Shown here in pieces: positions 1 through 13,060 of a stretch of 64,000 nucleotides of DNA. Source of the DNA: Otis tarda (Eukaryota; Chordata; Aves; Otidiformes; Otididae). How positions within the stretch are numbered: the first letter of the stretch is position 1; each line of letters starts with the position of its first letter. Under the pieces are notes generated by a model, which was not told the origin of the DNA, searched no databases, and worked only from the letters and a program-made list of their open reading frames with translations. The stretch lies in assembly GCA_026413225.1 (NCBI GenBank), contig CM048554.1, positions 51,573,963-51,637,962 of the forward strand, given 5' to 3'. A program made the translations under genes and the position numbers.

Positions 1-643
1 AGGAGGCTGGAAGGAAGAGAATAAAGGGTAAGCTCCCGCCAACCAGAAACATGGGCCCCCAACTCATTATATCCTATGTTCCTTCCTTCGTTGTTCATCC
101 AGTCTATCATCCCACTGTGTCATCCTGTGACATGTGTTTCACATCCCATCCCTTCCAGATCTAAACTTTTTTTCACCTTTCTTCTATTTCTTTCTACCCT
201 GTCTTTCTTCCAGCAAATAGCCACCCTACATAGACTGAGCAAATGCACTCACACTGAGTGTCCTTAGAAAGGCTTCCAGAGTTGGCTTCCAAACTCTGAT
301 CACCCTCCCAGCTCAAAATTGATGTTGAAAGACTTGCATAAATACACACCCTGTGCCTGTTCCCCGTTCTGTTCTTCATCCCGGTGTGAATTAGGGAAAG
401 TTCTACTAACATTAGCTATGTTACACTGGTAGAAAAAATGACATGGGTGAGTGGAGAATTAGGTCCATCCATTTTCTTCTTTCCAAATGAAATGATGTAA
501 TTTGTTTACCTTCAAATGAAATGATCTTTCAAAGGCTTTTTTTTTTTCCACTGGATATCACATGGGTCTTCCATTAATAATAACAATAGCTACAAGAACA
601 GACTAATTAAAGCATACAGTCTCCTTTGGTTTTTTTAGTATTG

Positions 644-666
644 CTCTCAACATTCACTGTTGAGAG
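644..666. repeat. Perfect 9-bp hairpin
   Basis: CTCTCAACA (644-652) and TGTTGAGAG (658-666) flank the loop TTCAC. Confidence 0.85.
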
Positions 667-2420
667 AAATGCGAATAGCAGGAAAATAACTCAAAATATT
701 ACTTCACAAAGATTGATTCAAGTTGCTGCTCAGAAGATACTGCACCATATGGAAAATGTAACTGAGTAGCTGACAATTTTGTTTAGTTTAAACAAGGGTA
801 GCTAAGATCTGATAATGCATGGGATCATTTTGGCACATTGTACAGCTCTTCCAGACCCATTGCATTATGCCTATCATCAAGTTAGTTCATCTAACAGCAC
901 AAAGTGGAACACCCTGACCCTTCTTATCCCTGTTAATCACTTTTAAGTAAATAATACCTCTTTGGAGAATAGTGATTCATATGCTGCAACCAAAGATACG
1001 GTCAAGCTGTGAACTGGTCTTCTTGCAATGATAGGTAAAGTCAGGGAGCAAAGATAAGAAAGAATTTTGTCAGACTATTATAATTACTTCACTTTTTAAT
1101 TGCCTATAAAAGTTTTTTAAAGCAGCAGGACCGCATCGAAGACCACAATCCTTTCTGTTTTCTTTCAAGACAGCTTCTAAACAGCTGTTCTGTTTCTCTC
1201 CCATCGTCACCTATTTAATTTTAAGATAAGAGATCCTTAGGAATCATTTCCTCTGTGAGAGCTAGGAAAGGTTATATATCTCCAAAATGTCCTGTGCTAT
1301 TTCCTTTAAAGAAAGTCAGACCAATTCTTGGTTTCCTGAGGCATTGTTACAGCCCTGATCATGCAGAGCAAAAGCTAAGCGAGACGACATTGAGGAGCCT
1401 TGCAGTTCAGACATACACTTTTCTGCTTTTCTTTCTGCTTTCCTTTCCCAGGACCAAATCCTGCTCAATACTGATATGCTCCTGCATCCCACAGCCTGCC
1501 ATAGGTAGGACCAGGCTTCTGCTGAGTTGCTCCTGGCAGTATTTTAGAGAGCTGGGCAGTCAGCTGTCAGTCACTCTCTTGTGATTTTTAAGCTCTTCAT
1601 TGGGATACAGAGCTGAGGAGTATCTCTCATTAAGCTGGCAGTCATGGATATAACACTTATGCACCCAAAAGGGTCATCCACGCTGCAGAGGGCAAAGCAA
1701 TGCAGAATTGACAAGTTACCTTGGACGGAGCTGTTGTGCACTGTGTGGCCAGGTAGAGACACTTGTTTGTGTCCTCAGGTTGGGACAGCAGTGCTCACAC
1801 CCCACGGTTCCAGGGCTGGTAGCCCATACGGCTATATGATGAAAATGTTGCCCCTACAGTGTTTTATAGCAATGCCTGTTCCAGTTGTGGATAAAAAGCC
1901 AAGATTTCACTGCACAAATGTTTAAGTCAGTTATCCAAACTGCTCAGAAACCAGAGTCAGTCTGTTTGCATAAAGATGGATGATGTGTGCACGACAGGTA
2001 CTTTGGAACAGGCAGGTCGGGAAGCTCCACTTTATGTGTTAGACAGATACATTAAAAGTTTAATTTCTCAATCCATTTAAAGGAAACACATCATGTTTCA
2101 AGGAGCAGTGACTGTAAGCTTTTGTCTTTTCATTTGTGAGGTCCCATAAGTAAAGATTGTGCTGGAGCAGACCTAGCTGTGAATTTGATTTTGTTTTGAT
2201 TTGCTCTCTCACGTTTTACTGAGGCTGAAGGAAAGACCGGCACAGTACTTGACTTGCCTTTACAAGGAGCAAGTTCAATACATTGAGACATTTAACACAT
2301 TTGGATGCTTTTATTCCACCATTTCCCTAAGTACTTAGATCATGGTGCCCATTGTTAGTCTTTGTCAAAGATTATGTCTAACAAGTCTGGTCAGCAGACA
2401 GCAAGAGGTCAAATGCCCAT

Positions 2421-2492
2421 CTGCTGTAAATCAACAGTACTCCACTGACGTCCACAAAGTCAGTGGAGCAGCGCCAGTTTATGCCAGCTATC
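2421..2492. repeat. Old imperfect palindromic repeat
   Basis: Contains the perfect arms CTCCACTGAC (2440-2449) and GTCAGTGGAG (2459-2468), with outer, weaker complementarity between ctgtaaatcaacag and gccagtttatgcc. The pattern (TGACTTCAATGGAG...CCAGTTTA-CCAGCT) resembles an ancient dispersed palindromic element I recall from reptile and bird DNA. Related pieces may lie at 41655-41703 and 51158-51195. Family name unknown to me. Confidence 0.5.
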
Positions 2493-5400
2493 TGGGTTCA
2501 GCATTTGTGCCGGACCATTTAAAGTCTTTTGAGGTGTTTGCAGTTGACTTGAACACATTTATCTTCAACACCTCAGTTAGAGAGCATTGATAATCTCTAG
2601 AAGCAGACTTTGAATGCTTTATTTCCTGAGAAATCGATGCAGGGCAAGAGTGTGCCTTTTGTAAGGTCTGGGGAACATATGTAAACTGTTTTGGCAGAGA
2701 ACCAGTTCTTTTTAAGTAACTAATGCTGAATGAAAATCTTCTCTGTAAGACACATTCTTCTCCTATGGAAGTTTTCTGCAGATGCCCATATTCCATTTTT
2801 TATCTCTTTACTTGCCATGAGCAAGAGCAGTCCTATAAGTTTCTGTATTTTTTTTTAATTCTCTACAATTTAAAACATTTCATCTCCCTACTTATTTTAC
2901 GTATTTTAAGCATTTGAAAGGGCTACGTGGAGCTTGAAATAGTTATAGTTCTCTTTACTGTAGAACAGAGGGGGAAAAACACAGAAGAACCAAAATATTG
3001 CTTCTACTAAGTGGGTGAAAATTTTTCTTATACACTGAAGATTTTTGATAGTCCTCAGGAAGAGATATTTAGCAGGACTTTATATCCCAATTTTGAGCAA
3101 AAATGAGAGATCTAGAAGGACTCCATAACATGACTTTGTCTTGGTATTCTTGGAGCATCCACAAGAAAGTGAAGGAGCTTCACCTATAACACAACAAAAT
3201 CCCATGCGAAAATTAATTCATTCACAGCGTAGTATGAAACTGAATCTACTCCACGTTCAGTACCATAAGCCAGGCAAGAGAAGGATTACAGTCCTATAAA
3301 TTCATATATACATAGACAAGTACACGCAAAACTGAGCTTGCTGATTACAGAACACTTTGTTTCTTTAACTTACTTTTATGTAAACAAAATAGAAAGTGTA
3401 TACCGAGCGCTTTACTGCTTGACAACATCACCATGCTAAAAAAAAATTGTTTTAGTATCTTTGGAACAACTTTTCTTTGTGTGTTTGCATCTCCTCACAT
3501 ACGGTCCTCTTCTATCTTTTGGAATTGAATTAAAAAAAAAAAATTCAATACTTTTATAGAGACATGCAACATTTCACTTCCAAAAAGATGTCATAAATAC
3601 TATAGTGTCAGAGTATAAGCTTAAAAAATAACAAAAGAACATGTTTTTGAAGTTTTTGATCTTATGACGACCTTTGAAACTTGCTGCATAGTGAATTAAT
3701 TTAAAAGATGACAAAAGACAAGCTCAAGGTCTCAAATTTATTTAGTGCTATAGAACCCTTCCATTCCAAGAGGAATATGCACCACTAACTGAGTGTGCAT
3801 ATCAAAACACAAAATCAAACTATGCCGTGCTAATGGTAATTTCTTGACTATTGAACAGCTATCATTAAAATCCCGATTCAATGAAAACAATTTTTTTTTT
3901 ACAGATTCTACATTTTTTCCAGACTTTCTTTATGACAATCAGGTTATGCAATATGTAATTCAGATCAAAATTTCCACTGTACACAACCAGTAACAGGTGA
4001 TGTAAATTAGGGGTGGGCAAACCCATGCAGATATAGATAGGATGAACAAACTTGAACCTCAAATGAGAATTTAGTCCAAGGTGCTCAAAATGTGCTTTCA
4101 GATTTTGAATGTTTATTCTTTCATTTGCAATTACTTTTATATTTCTTCATTCTGAATAGTCCAGCAAGTACAAGTGAATAAACATTGAAACATAAGCTTT
4201 CTTTTTTAGAAGACTCTTTCTGCCTGTCTCTTTTCACGACAAATACCATTGATTCTACCAGCAGTGCCAGTCTCAATCCAGCATTCATTTCTTCTCCTGT
4301 TCAGCACTTTCTTTTCCATTATCCCTGATTCCATACATTCAGTCACCAGACGTTGTTAATTGACATAATCTTGAGATTCATCAAATTAGGAATTACACAT
4401 ATTCCTTTGCTCAAGGCAGCAAAACTCTGAATACTTCTGTGCAACCATAAACCCAAATCCCAGAAAGAAACTTTAATGAATGTTGATTCAAACAAGCAAA
4501 CAAGGACTGGCCCAAATTCTGAAACCTTTAAGAGGAACAATACAATGTTCACTAGGCAAAAGAACACAAGAAAAAGAAGGGAACCAAATAAGAGTAGAAA
4601 GAATGTAGGTTATAAAAAGACCAACCCTTTTCACGCTTTCTCTTCTCCCTAGAAACTGGTGTGAATGGAGGGAAGGCAGACATCTCCTGGCACAAACTCT
4701 TGCTTCCTTTTGCCTTAGTAATAGGAATTTTAGTCAAATTAAACAGTACTTGGACATATTAATTGATCGTTCAATTCTTAAGTTGTTTGTTTTTTTTTTT
4801 TTCCCCACAGCTCTTGGATACCTAGAACCAAAACTTTCCCTCTGCTTTAAGGGATCTGCTCCAGAACCTAAATGAGAAATACTGGTCCAAGAATATTTAA
4901 TCCTCTCTGCCTGGGAAGAACCACAGCAAAAGAAGCTACTTCTCAGTAGCAAACCCAGACAAATACTGAGTCAGTGGTCACACAGCTTGGGGAAAGTTGT
5001 GGGAATGAATATTCAGTGTTCATGGAAAGAAAACACATGGAGAATTACACAGCTCAGGCTACTGGTACTCCTTGCACCTCGAATGGGTAATGGGTAAACA
5101 GACACCACCTTATTTCTCCTTAAATGTGCAGAACTGCACATGCAGTAGTTTTCTCCCTTACAGGAAGAACCCTTTTCATCTGATTCCAGCTCTGTTGATC
5201 AGTGAGCCCCAAAGGGGCATTATACCACATGTGGACAGATGAAATGGGTTAACCTGCTTCAAAGTAGAGCACTTACAGTCAGTCAAGTTTGGTTAGTGGG
5301 CACATGGGGAACAACTACACTTACAGTCAGGATGGAGCTTGAATGTATTACCTGGGAAATGTAAGTTTCTTTGTAGAAAATGAAAATCATTCTATCCCAA

Positions 5401-6180
5401 GCAACCAGCACATCCGCAACTGCAGAGCAATAATGCATTCAGGTGCCCATGACTAAAGGAATCACTCAGCATCGGAGCTCTGTAAAAAACTCCACAAATC
5501 TGGCAAAAAAAAAGCGCACAATTTAACACTTTTGCAATGCAACAAGACATTTTTCACCCTTACCTCAATGTTTTAATGAATATTAAAGGCGATTTTTATT
5601 TGCTGTCTAAGGGTGAAGCTTTCCTTCTGAACAGGAGGACTAAGATTAAGCCCAGGAACAACACAAGAATGTAACTGAGTAGGCAGGGACTGGCTTGTCA
5701 TTTGTCAGGAAATGCTGCTATTTTGAAAGGAACAAGGCTTCAAAACTCCCATGAAATACAAATTTTTAAAATGTTTGAAGTCAGTTGTGGCATCTTATCT
5801 AGATAAAAAAGGATATATTCTGGTTAAAATTTGATCACTTTTACCTTTTTGGTTTTTAATAAAAAAAAAGGTCAACTTTTTCATCAAGTGACTCTTGGAC
5901 ATTATTGAAAGACTTTGTATTGTTTCTTTTTTGAAAATAGACATTTTTTAAAATTCATGTGTTAATAAATTTAGCTTTAATTGAAAATTACATTCCTCTT
6001 TGAAAACTTATTTTGTTAAAAATTCTTATTAATATTAACTTCCAAAAGCTGTACCTGTTTTACCTTGGGTGAAACGTTAACATATTCAGCCCTGCTGGGG
6101 TTATTTTCTGTATTGCTGGAGTACAACGAAGTATGTTGGCTTATTTTACATGCAGGTAGTGTATTAAAGTTATTTTAATT

Positions 6181-6420
6181 TACATGGAGTAGTATTTCAT
6201 TCTTGGTCTTCCCTCACAGTTTCAAAGTGCATTTGTCAATCATTATTAATTATAGCAGCTAGTCAATCATTTTGCTCATTTTCTCACTATGGTGTGATAG
6301 GAGACACAATCTACCATTATCTCCACTTCTGTAAATTTATAAGCCTGTTATTTAGAGTTAAAAACCAATACATTTACAATTAGCATTATCATAAATGTAA
6401 GTGCTTCTTCACATTCATTA
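6181..6420. promoter_or_regulatory. Candidate non-coding regulatory element
   Basis: AT-rich, not a recognised repeat. It holds two copies of GTCAATCATT (6235-6244 and 6262-6271; the reverse strand contains TGATTGAC, a PBX/TALE-type site) around ATTAATTATAG, a homeodomain core. This composition is typical of developmental enhancers in gene deserts, but conservation cannot be judged from one sequence. Confidence 0.3.
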
Positions 6421-9400
6421 CAACAGAATATGATCCAGAATCCTGTATTTTAATTCTAAGATCAAAAAATATCAATACATTTCTAAATGACTTATTCTAC
6501 TTTTTCTTGAGGTATTATCACCACTTTATCCTTATAAAGAGCCTATTAACTTGCATTTAACTAATGCCTGTCTTTCACATCAGCACGGAAAATCCAGCAC
6601 TGCTCTATAGGCTGTTTGAGAAGTTATCATTTTCACTGTTAAATCTGCGAATTCAAGGATAATTATGTTATTCACGCTTATTCAGAATATGTATTTATCT
6701 TTTTTACATATGGTGTGTTTTCCTGTTGCCAGAAAATGCCACATAAACCAAATTCAGTAATGTGTTTGGTCCTTCAGTCTAAAAGGTCCATTGATTTCTG
6801 GACAGTAGTGGTCTGCGCAGAACTAATTTTCTTACACTTTGTTTTCAGGTGGCTGGTGTAAATTGTATTTTGTGCATTATGACAAATTTATGGTTTAGGG
6901 TATAATAAATGAAAAGAAGTATTTAAGCAATCTAGGAAAAGAAAACAAGATAAATGTTGCATCTTTGAAAAGGGGGGAGATTGAACGATATTTCATAACT
7001 ATTTTTTGAGAACAGTTGGTTTAAATTTCCAAATAACTTTCATTTCAAAGGGACAGTATCAAAACACATGCAAAAAATAAAATTCTAAATAAGGCACAGT
7101 AAATTATTTCACTGCTTAGGTATTGGATTTCAAAGGGAGAAGAGAGTACGCACACGGATATTAGAGTGGACTATATTGTATCTTTGGGAATTGCTGTCAA
7201 ATATTGATGAAAACAGAGAGACTGTCGGAGATCAGATAAAAGAAAAAAATGATTACATTTGGAAGAACAATGTGAAATGTGTGGCCAACAGAGATTTCAA
7301 ATGTAAGCTAATAGCAATCCACCAAAGAACAAAGCTGGAGGAAGTCCCACATATTCAATCGCATTTACAGTCAGTTAGCATATGTAAAAATTTTATGGTG
7401 CATTTTTGCTCATTTTGAAACTCACAGAGTTCGCTGTTCAGTAGATCTGACTGTGACACATAGCTACACTGCATTGACAAGTATCGGCAAGATAGATTGA
7501 AAAATGACAAACACTGGTTTTAGTAATTTTGTTTTATCTTCTGCTTGTCATAACGCGAACACAGCTTTTGGCCTTTTTAGAATTTAATTGAGTTATGAAA
7601 TGCAGGAGACTTACTGTTTTTACATATTACGCATACGCTCAAGAAAAGCATTGTCTTTCAGATGCCAGTTCATGAATCTCATGGAACCTAGATAAAGGAC
7701 ACAGAATGTCTTGGTTTGACATTTTCAGTCACAATGTGAAGCCAAAAGCCATGGTAGAAAGGTTTGTTACCATATTGCTTTTCCTGGAGTGACCCTTCCT
7801 TTCCAGAAGAAAAGTATTTTAAACAGTCTCTCTAAACCACAAATTTCCACTAAGAGAACTGCTGTGATCAGTGAAGATTTTAAGAACTGGCAAACCAACA
7901 TTTCCTAGGCCCACATAAAGATTTCTTTGCAAAATTTTTAAGTTAGCATAATTAACTACAAAATCATTACTCATTAAATACAGAAGTAAGGAAGCACAGA
8001 GTCCCTCCATTCAGACACGGGCAGTATTTCCTTACAAGGAAAGTAGTGTTTTCTGTAACAATATAGCACTGCAGATTTAACGCAGTTTTAATGTATTTTA
8101 TGCACAGATTTTTAGATACATTCAGTTTTGTTAAAAAGAACAATGAACTTTGTGTCCTGTGTTCAGATGCTTGTTACATCACTTGTAAATCTAGAGCAAC
8201 TCTGTGGACTTCAGTATAGTTATTGTGTACATATGTGTTGTAACTGAGATCACAGTGTGGTCTTATATTCAAGTTGGAGAGAAACTACAAACCATCCCTT
8301 GATTCAAGGGATCTAAATTTACCTTTTGAACCACTTCACATGGGCTCTGCAAAGCCAACTATGCCCTCAAATTGAAAGTGAGAGGAGTTCTTGGTTCTGT
8401 TGCTTTGGGCTTGAATCTGGAGTTTCATTCTCCATCTTATCTTTACTGCAATAAACATGTAAAATAAGCATAAAGGTATCTCATTATAGAAATCTTCACC
8501 ATTTTGCTGCCTTACCCTTTTGCAACCACAGGGAAGTTTCACTCACATGTGCTTGCAAAGCCCTGCTGAAGCTGGGTAAACGCCCAAGGAAACGCAAGAT
8601 AAAATAAAGACATGGCACCTAAGGGGAAATTCTTTGACTAGCAGTGACTGTTGCATTTGGATTTGAAGAGACATGATAACATCACCCAAAAGATTCAGCA
8701 CTGATGATATTTGCCGTGTGATCTTTGGTACGTTTTTATTCTGAACACACAGAGAGAGCCCTAATTAGAGTTTCTCTAGCCATGTTCCTCACTCCTGCTG
8801 GAAGTGAAATACTGGCTGTTACGTACATCACATAACACCTTAGATCCACACACACATCCTGTCTTTTTACAAACAGCATTTTTACTGTATGAAAAAAGGA
8901 ATCTCAGAACAAAGATTACGTTCAGGTAACCTCTTGGCCAGCGATATACACAAAGCTCAAACCAAGATGTATTTGCTCGCTTTTTCCAAAAACATCCACC
9001 ATCAACTAACAATCTTCTGATTTTCATATCCTTGCGCATTTTTAAGAAAACAAAACATAGAACATGAAAGAATCTTTCTACTACTTTTTATTTTTCTGTA
9101 GTTATGTTCTTCCAACTGAGATAATCACAGAGCAGAAGCTTTCAGAGGTGGCCACTGGCTTGCTAATGTTTTCTGAAGAGTGCTATAAAGGAGAGATGGT
9201 TTTGGAAAAAAGGAGAGACAGTCTTGGAAAAAAGAAGAGACAGTTTTGTTTTGATATCATACATAGGAAAAACCAAAGACGTTACATAAATCAGTAAAAA
9301 AGTGACTTGCTTGTTTCTTACTCAAAATGAAATTGCATTAAGTTTATGGCATATCAAACTTTATCTGGTCTTGTAACAGGTAATGCTGATTTGCCAGAAA

Positions 9401-12110
9401 GTCCTTAAATTATGATAAAACATCAAAGGATCTTTGCTCTTCTTGTGGCAAGTCCCTTCTGTATATAGCCAGTCCAGCACACTTTCAAGTCAATGTGTTT
9501 CTTAAAAATTTTTTTTAGTCTCCTAAACAACATCATGCTGTTGCAATTCTCTAACTGGGACACAGTTAGGGATAACTGCACCAAAGTTTAAAATAATTGG
9601 GCAAATTGTTGATTACTAACATATTGCAACCACAGAAGTATTGTCTTGGGGGATTATTCTGATGAACAGAACAATCAACTGAGTATTTGGAGAAAATAAG
9701 AGGAGTCATAAATGCAGCCCATAGGAATTGCAGATAAGCTGGAAGTGCACATGATGGCTGCAGTGTGCCTTTTCCTATTATTAAGAACACCATTTGTTCT
9801 GGAGAGCTGCTAGCTACATCTGAGGACATACAGGAATTTGAATTTTAGAGAAAACAACATAACTTCTGAGAGCTCTACACGTTGCCCCCTTAAGCTGAAC
9901 AGGAGGCCTTTAATTCACAGCAGCAGAATGAAATAAACCTGTGCTAAGAGACCGTGCTATGACCCAAACAGAAAATGGCAACATCCCAATTTGTAACCAT
10001 CTGCATAGACTATGGAAAGTAGCTTATAGGTTAGAGGGAGGATGAACTTGGAGAAAACAGTAGGCCTTGTGAAATTACTATACAAGGAACTTTAGCTAGA
10101 CTTGGAGTTACTCTGTAAGGCACTGCTTTAATAAAGTTTATTCTGTTTACCAAGTCTGGTCTCCTCTCAGGTTTCAGCCTCACATAAAGTATCTCAAATT
10201 CAACATTTAAATGTAATTAAAGCTATGACACAAATACACCACACCAATGCCAACAGGTTTTACTGGAAAGCATAAGGTTCTCTGTTTTAAGAATGATGTT
10301 TTCTTGGTTTGCACTGTGTTTATAAAGTTATTTTGTTATCTTTTAAAATTTAATTTCCTATTTTATTTATGTGACAGTAGGCTGAGGAAAAAAAATATCT
10401 GTTATTGAAGCTTATGAAAGACCTAGATTTCACTGGAGAGGCTGGTGATGTGATCATTTACTGATTTCACTTGGGCTGCATGCATGTAACTAAAAGCAGA
10501 ATTTGACAATCTGTCCCTTGCAGTGAGAATTTGCAGACATACCAAATGTCATAAATGTTCCCAGCTGGAACTGAGACCTATACTTTTCTCATAGGGACAA
10601 CACATAGATTGGGAAGTTTGTCCTTAGTTCAGAGTTGGGTGGCCTAATTCCTTCTGTTTTAGGTTTCAGACCAAAATGAATGTGTACATCTGGGTCATAA
10701 GTGCTGAGAAATTTTGGCTTATAGTGGAAAAGATTACAACAAGCCCAGTGTTAGTGGTATAGGAGGAGCTGACAGCCGTGTGTACTCCCACTGAGTGATT
10801 GCTGGGCCTTTCCTAAGAAAAAAAAGACTTTCAGAAGGCAGCCTTGGCAGCAAAGAAGAGAAGATGAGTAGATGACTGCAAGCCCAAGACGTACTGGAAA
10901 TAGGCAAAGTTGATGGCCATTTGGGACATGAAACTTTTCTGGGTTTGTGTAATGTTGCAAATCTGATTTTGCTTACAGCTATACTCTTTATTCAACTCTT
11001 CAGAATTCAAATAGATGAAGGATGAAGAGATTCAAATAAATTTCTGGTATAGACTACCTCTGCATGAGGGAATTCTGCTTCCAGGTCCTCTTATCAGTGG
11101 TATCATCAGTTCATGGTCTTAATGGACATGTCAAGGGTTTCCAGAGAAAATGCAAAATGTCTTTTTCTCAACAGTACATTCAGGTTACTAATTAGGGGAA
11201 AATGCAAAACTCCTCTGTTGCCAGAGCAGTTACTTTCCCCCTGGCCAGCGAGCTCTCTTTGCCCATCCAGTACTACGGGCAACCTTCCAGACTCCCCTTG
11301 GAGGAAGCTGCAGCAATGCAGTTTCAGCTCAGATGTGGAGGGGCTGGAAGGTGTGACAAGGAGGAGTGGCAATGAAAAAGCACACAAGCATTGATAGTTC
11401 AAGTTTGGTGAATATTGGTTTGGCATAAGCTCAGGTTTATGCACACTCAGAGAACCTGTGGGATGTCTCCACTCCAAGCACGATGGATGGTTCAGGATCA
11501 TAAACTGGCTGATTCTGTCAAAACAAGGACTTTTGAGTCTCTTTTGAAAGGCAGAGACTGTTGGAAAAAAGTCAGTGAATCTCCTACTACAGAGGGAGGC
11601 ATTAGGTCTGCTCCTCACATCCAGCAGGAAAACAGAGTTTGGGTATTACGCTATATTTTCTTCCTTAGTCACCTTTAACTAGGAAGGCTTTGGCTTTCAG
11701 CTGCTTTCAGTTTCATGGATTGCAGATAGCAAATATATTTGTACTGAATTTGAAAAGAAGATCATAATGTCTGGAAACAAGCAAGTCCAGAACGGCAATG
11801 GAGTAGCAGCTGCAGACTGTGACACTCAATGGTTCAGGTACAGTAGTCCCCCCTGCCTCTTGGTTTGAGTTCAGACTTCGCTTGAAAAAGACCGAGATGT
11901 TTGCATAGCAAAGGCAGAGGCTGCACTATCTTTCCCCCTACTCTGAGGACATTAGGCAAGAATAATATATGGTCTCTCACAACTCCTTAGTATGATTCCA
12001 CATTATCCCCTGTTGAGTGGTATTGCACAGTTTGGCCCCTGTCTCTGAATTGCAGAGATTACCAATGAAAACACAAGTTGTTGTGGAGGTCACTTGATAA
12101 GATTTTGTTT
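6421..12110. other. Intergenic, no gene seen
   Basis: AT-rich with one tandem duplication (9199). The longest open frame is 170 codons on the minus strand at 11106-11618; I see no domain, signal or splice support and do not call it a gene. Confidence 0.7.
9199..9248. repeat. 22-bp tandem duplication
   Basis: Two 22-bp units (9199-9220 and 9221-9242, gttttggaaaaaaggagaga-type) differing at a few positions, followed by the start of a third (gttttg). It forms a purine-rich minisatellite seed. Confidence 0.9.
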
Positions 12111-12124
12111 ACACACACACACAC
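12111..12124. repeat. (AC)7 microsatellite
   Basis: Short uninterrupted AC dinucleotide run. Confidence 0.95.
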
Positions 12125-12129
12125 GGAGC

Positions 12130-12670
12130 AGCTTCTCGGAATCTTTAAATTCAATTAAATAACACATTAACTTTTCCGCCAGTATCTAAGCTCTAGTGCT
12201 AGTCAGTCATCAAGTCTGACAGCAGTAAATCCAGCATAAATAGAAAATACCATTAACTTTAAGTAATTTACATAATAATTACATTACCCAGATGAGTATT
12301 TCTTCCAAAAGGAGGTCACAAATGCATTTCTGACTCTTTATTGTTCACAGTAAATTGGGAAGCTCAGTCTGCACGCAATAATACTGGAAGAGATTTGTAA
12401 AGCATTATTAAAAAGACACTAGTGTCAAAAGACTGTTCCATAAAAACACATGCACTAAAACCTTCAGCATTAATTGAATCATGCTTGTGTTTTGGCAATG
12501 CTGGAAACCTGGCTCAGTCATAGCTCTGGTGATTCATTAGTGCTAATTAATGCTTTTTCCAGGCTAGTAACAAACTAAAGAGAGACTGTTTTTCTCTACT
12601 GATCGTTCCACGGTTACAGTAATGGTTTGATTTATGCATCAGCCACTTAATGCTGTGTTTCATTCATTTC
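12130..12670. promoter_or_regulatory. Candidate conserved non-coding stretch
   Basis: Unique-looking AT-rich sequence with several homeodomain-type cores (caattaaataacacattaa; aataattacatta; gtgctaattaatgctttt near 12540-12560) and no open frame or repeat signature. Proposed only on texture. Confidence 0.25.
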
Positions 12671-12759
12671 TAAACAACTTTCAAAAGGACTGAGGGAGCT
12701 TACGCGAAAGTTTAAGACAACCAAAACAAACAAAACTGTTTCTTATGAGTACTGCTAAA

Positions 12760-13060
12760 AAACAATGCTGGGCTTCCCGGGGCTTCCTGTCCAACCTGCT
12801 CTGTCTCTTCTTCCCCAAGAAACAACACCAGCATCCTCCTGGCACGACCTTCATGTTCCCTTCCCTGTCCCCACAAGGCTTGGACGTGTTGGTAGACGTT
12901 CGTGCTGTGGCAGGAGCAGGGCTGCCAGCCATGGGTTGCCCAGTCAACTGCGGGGTCCCAGCAGGGACTTGCCTGTCCCCTCGGTGGGGCCAGCAACTGC
13001 ACTTGCTCATCTCAGCTCTGCTGTTGATTTTCCTGAAAACCCCTCACAACCTTCATACAG
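12760..13060. other. GC-richer island in AT-rich DNA
   Basis: About 300 bp clearly richer in G+C than its surroundings, with overlapping open frames on both strands (up to 130 codons on +). CpG content is modest and there is no recognised protein. It could be an old repeat, a non-coding exon or an isolated regulatory island. Confidence 0.4.

Larger units (their letters stand above)
1..6180. other. Intergenic, no gene seen
   Basis: AT-rich unique-looking DNA. Open frames are under 110 codons, overlap on both strands and show no recognisable protein. Contains the hairpin at 644 and the old palindrome at 2421. Confidence 0.75.
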
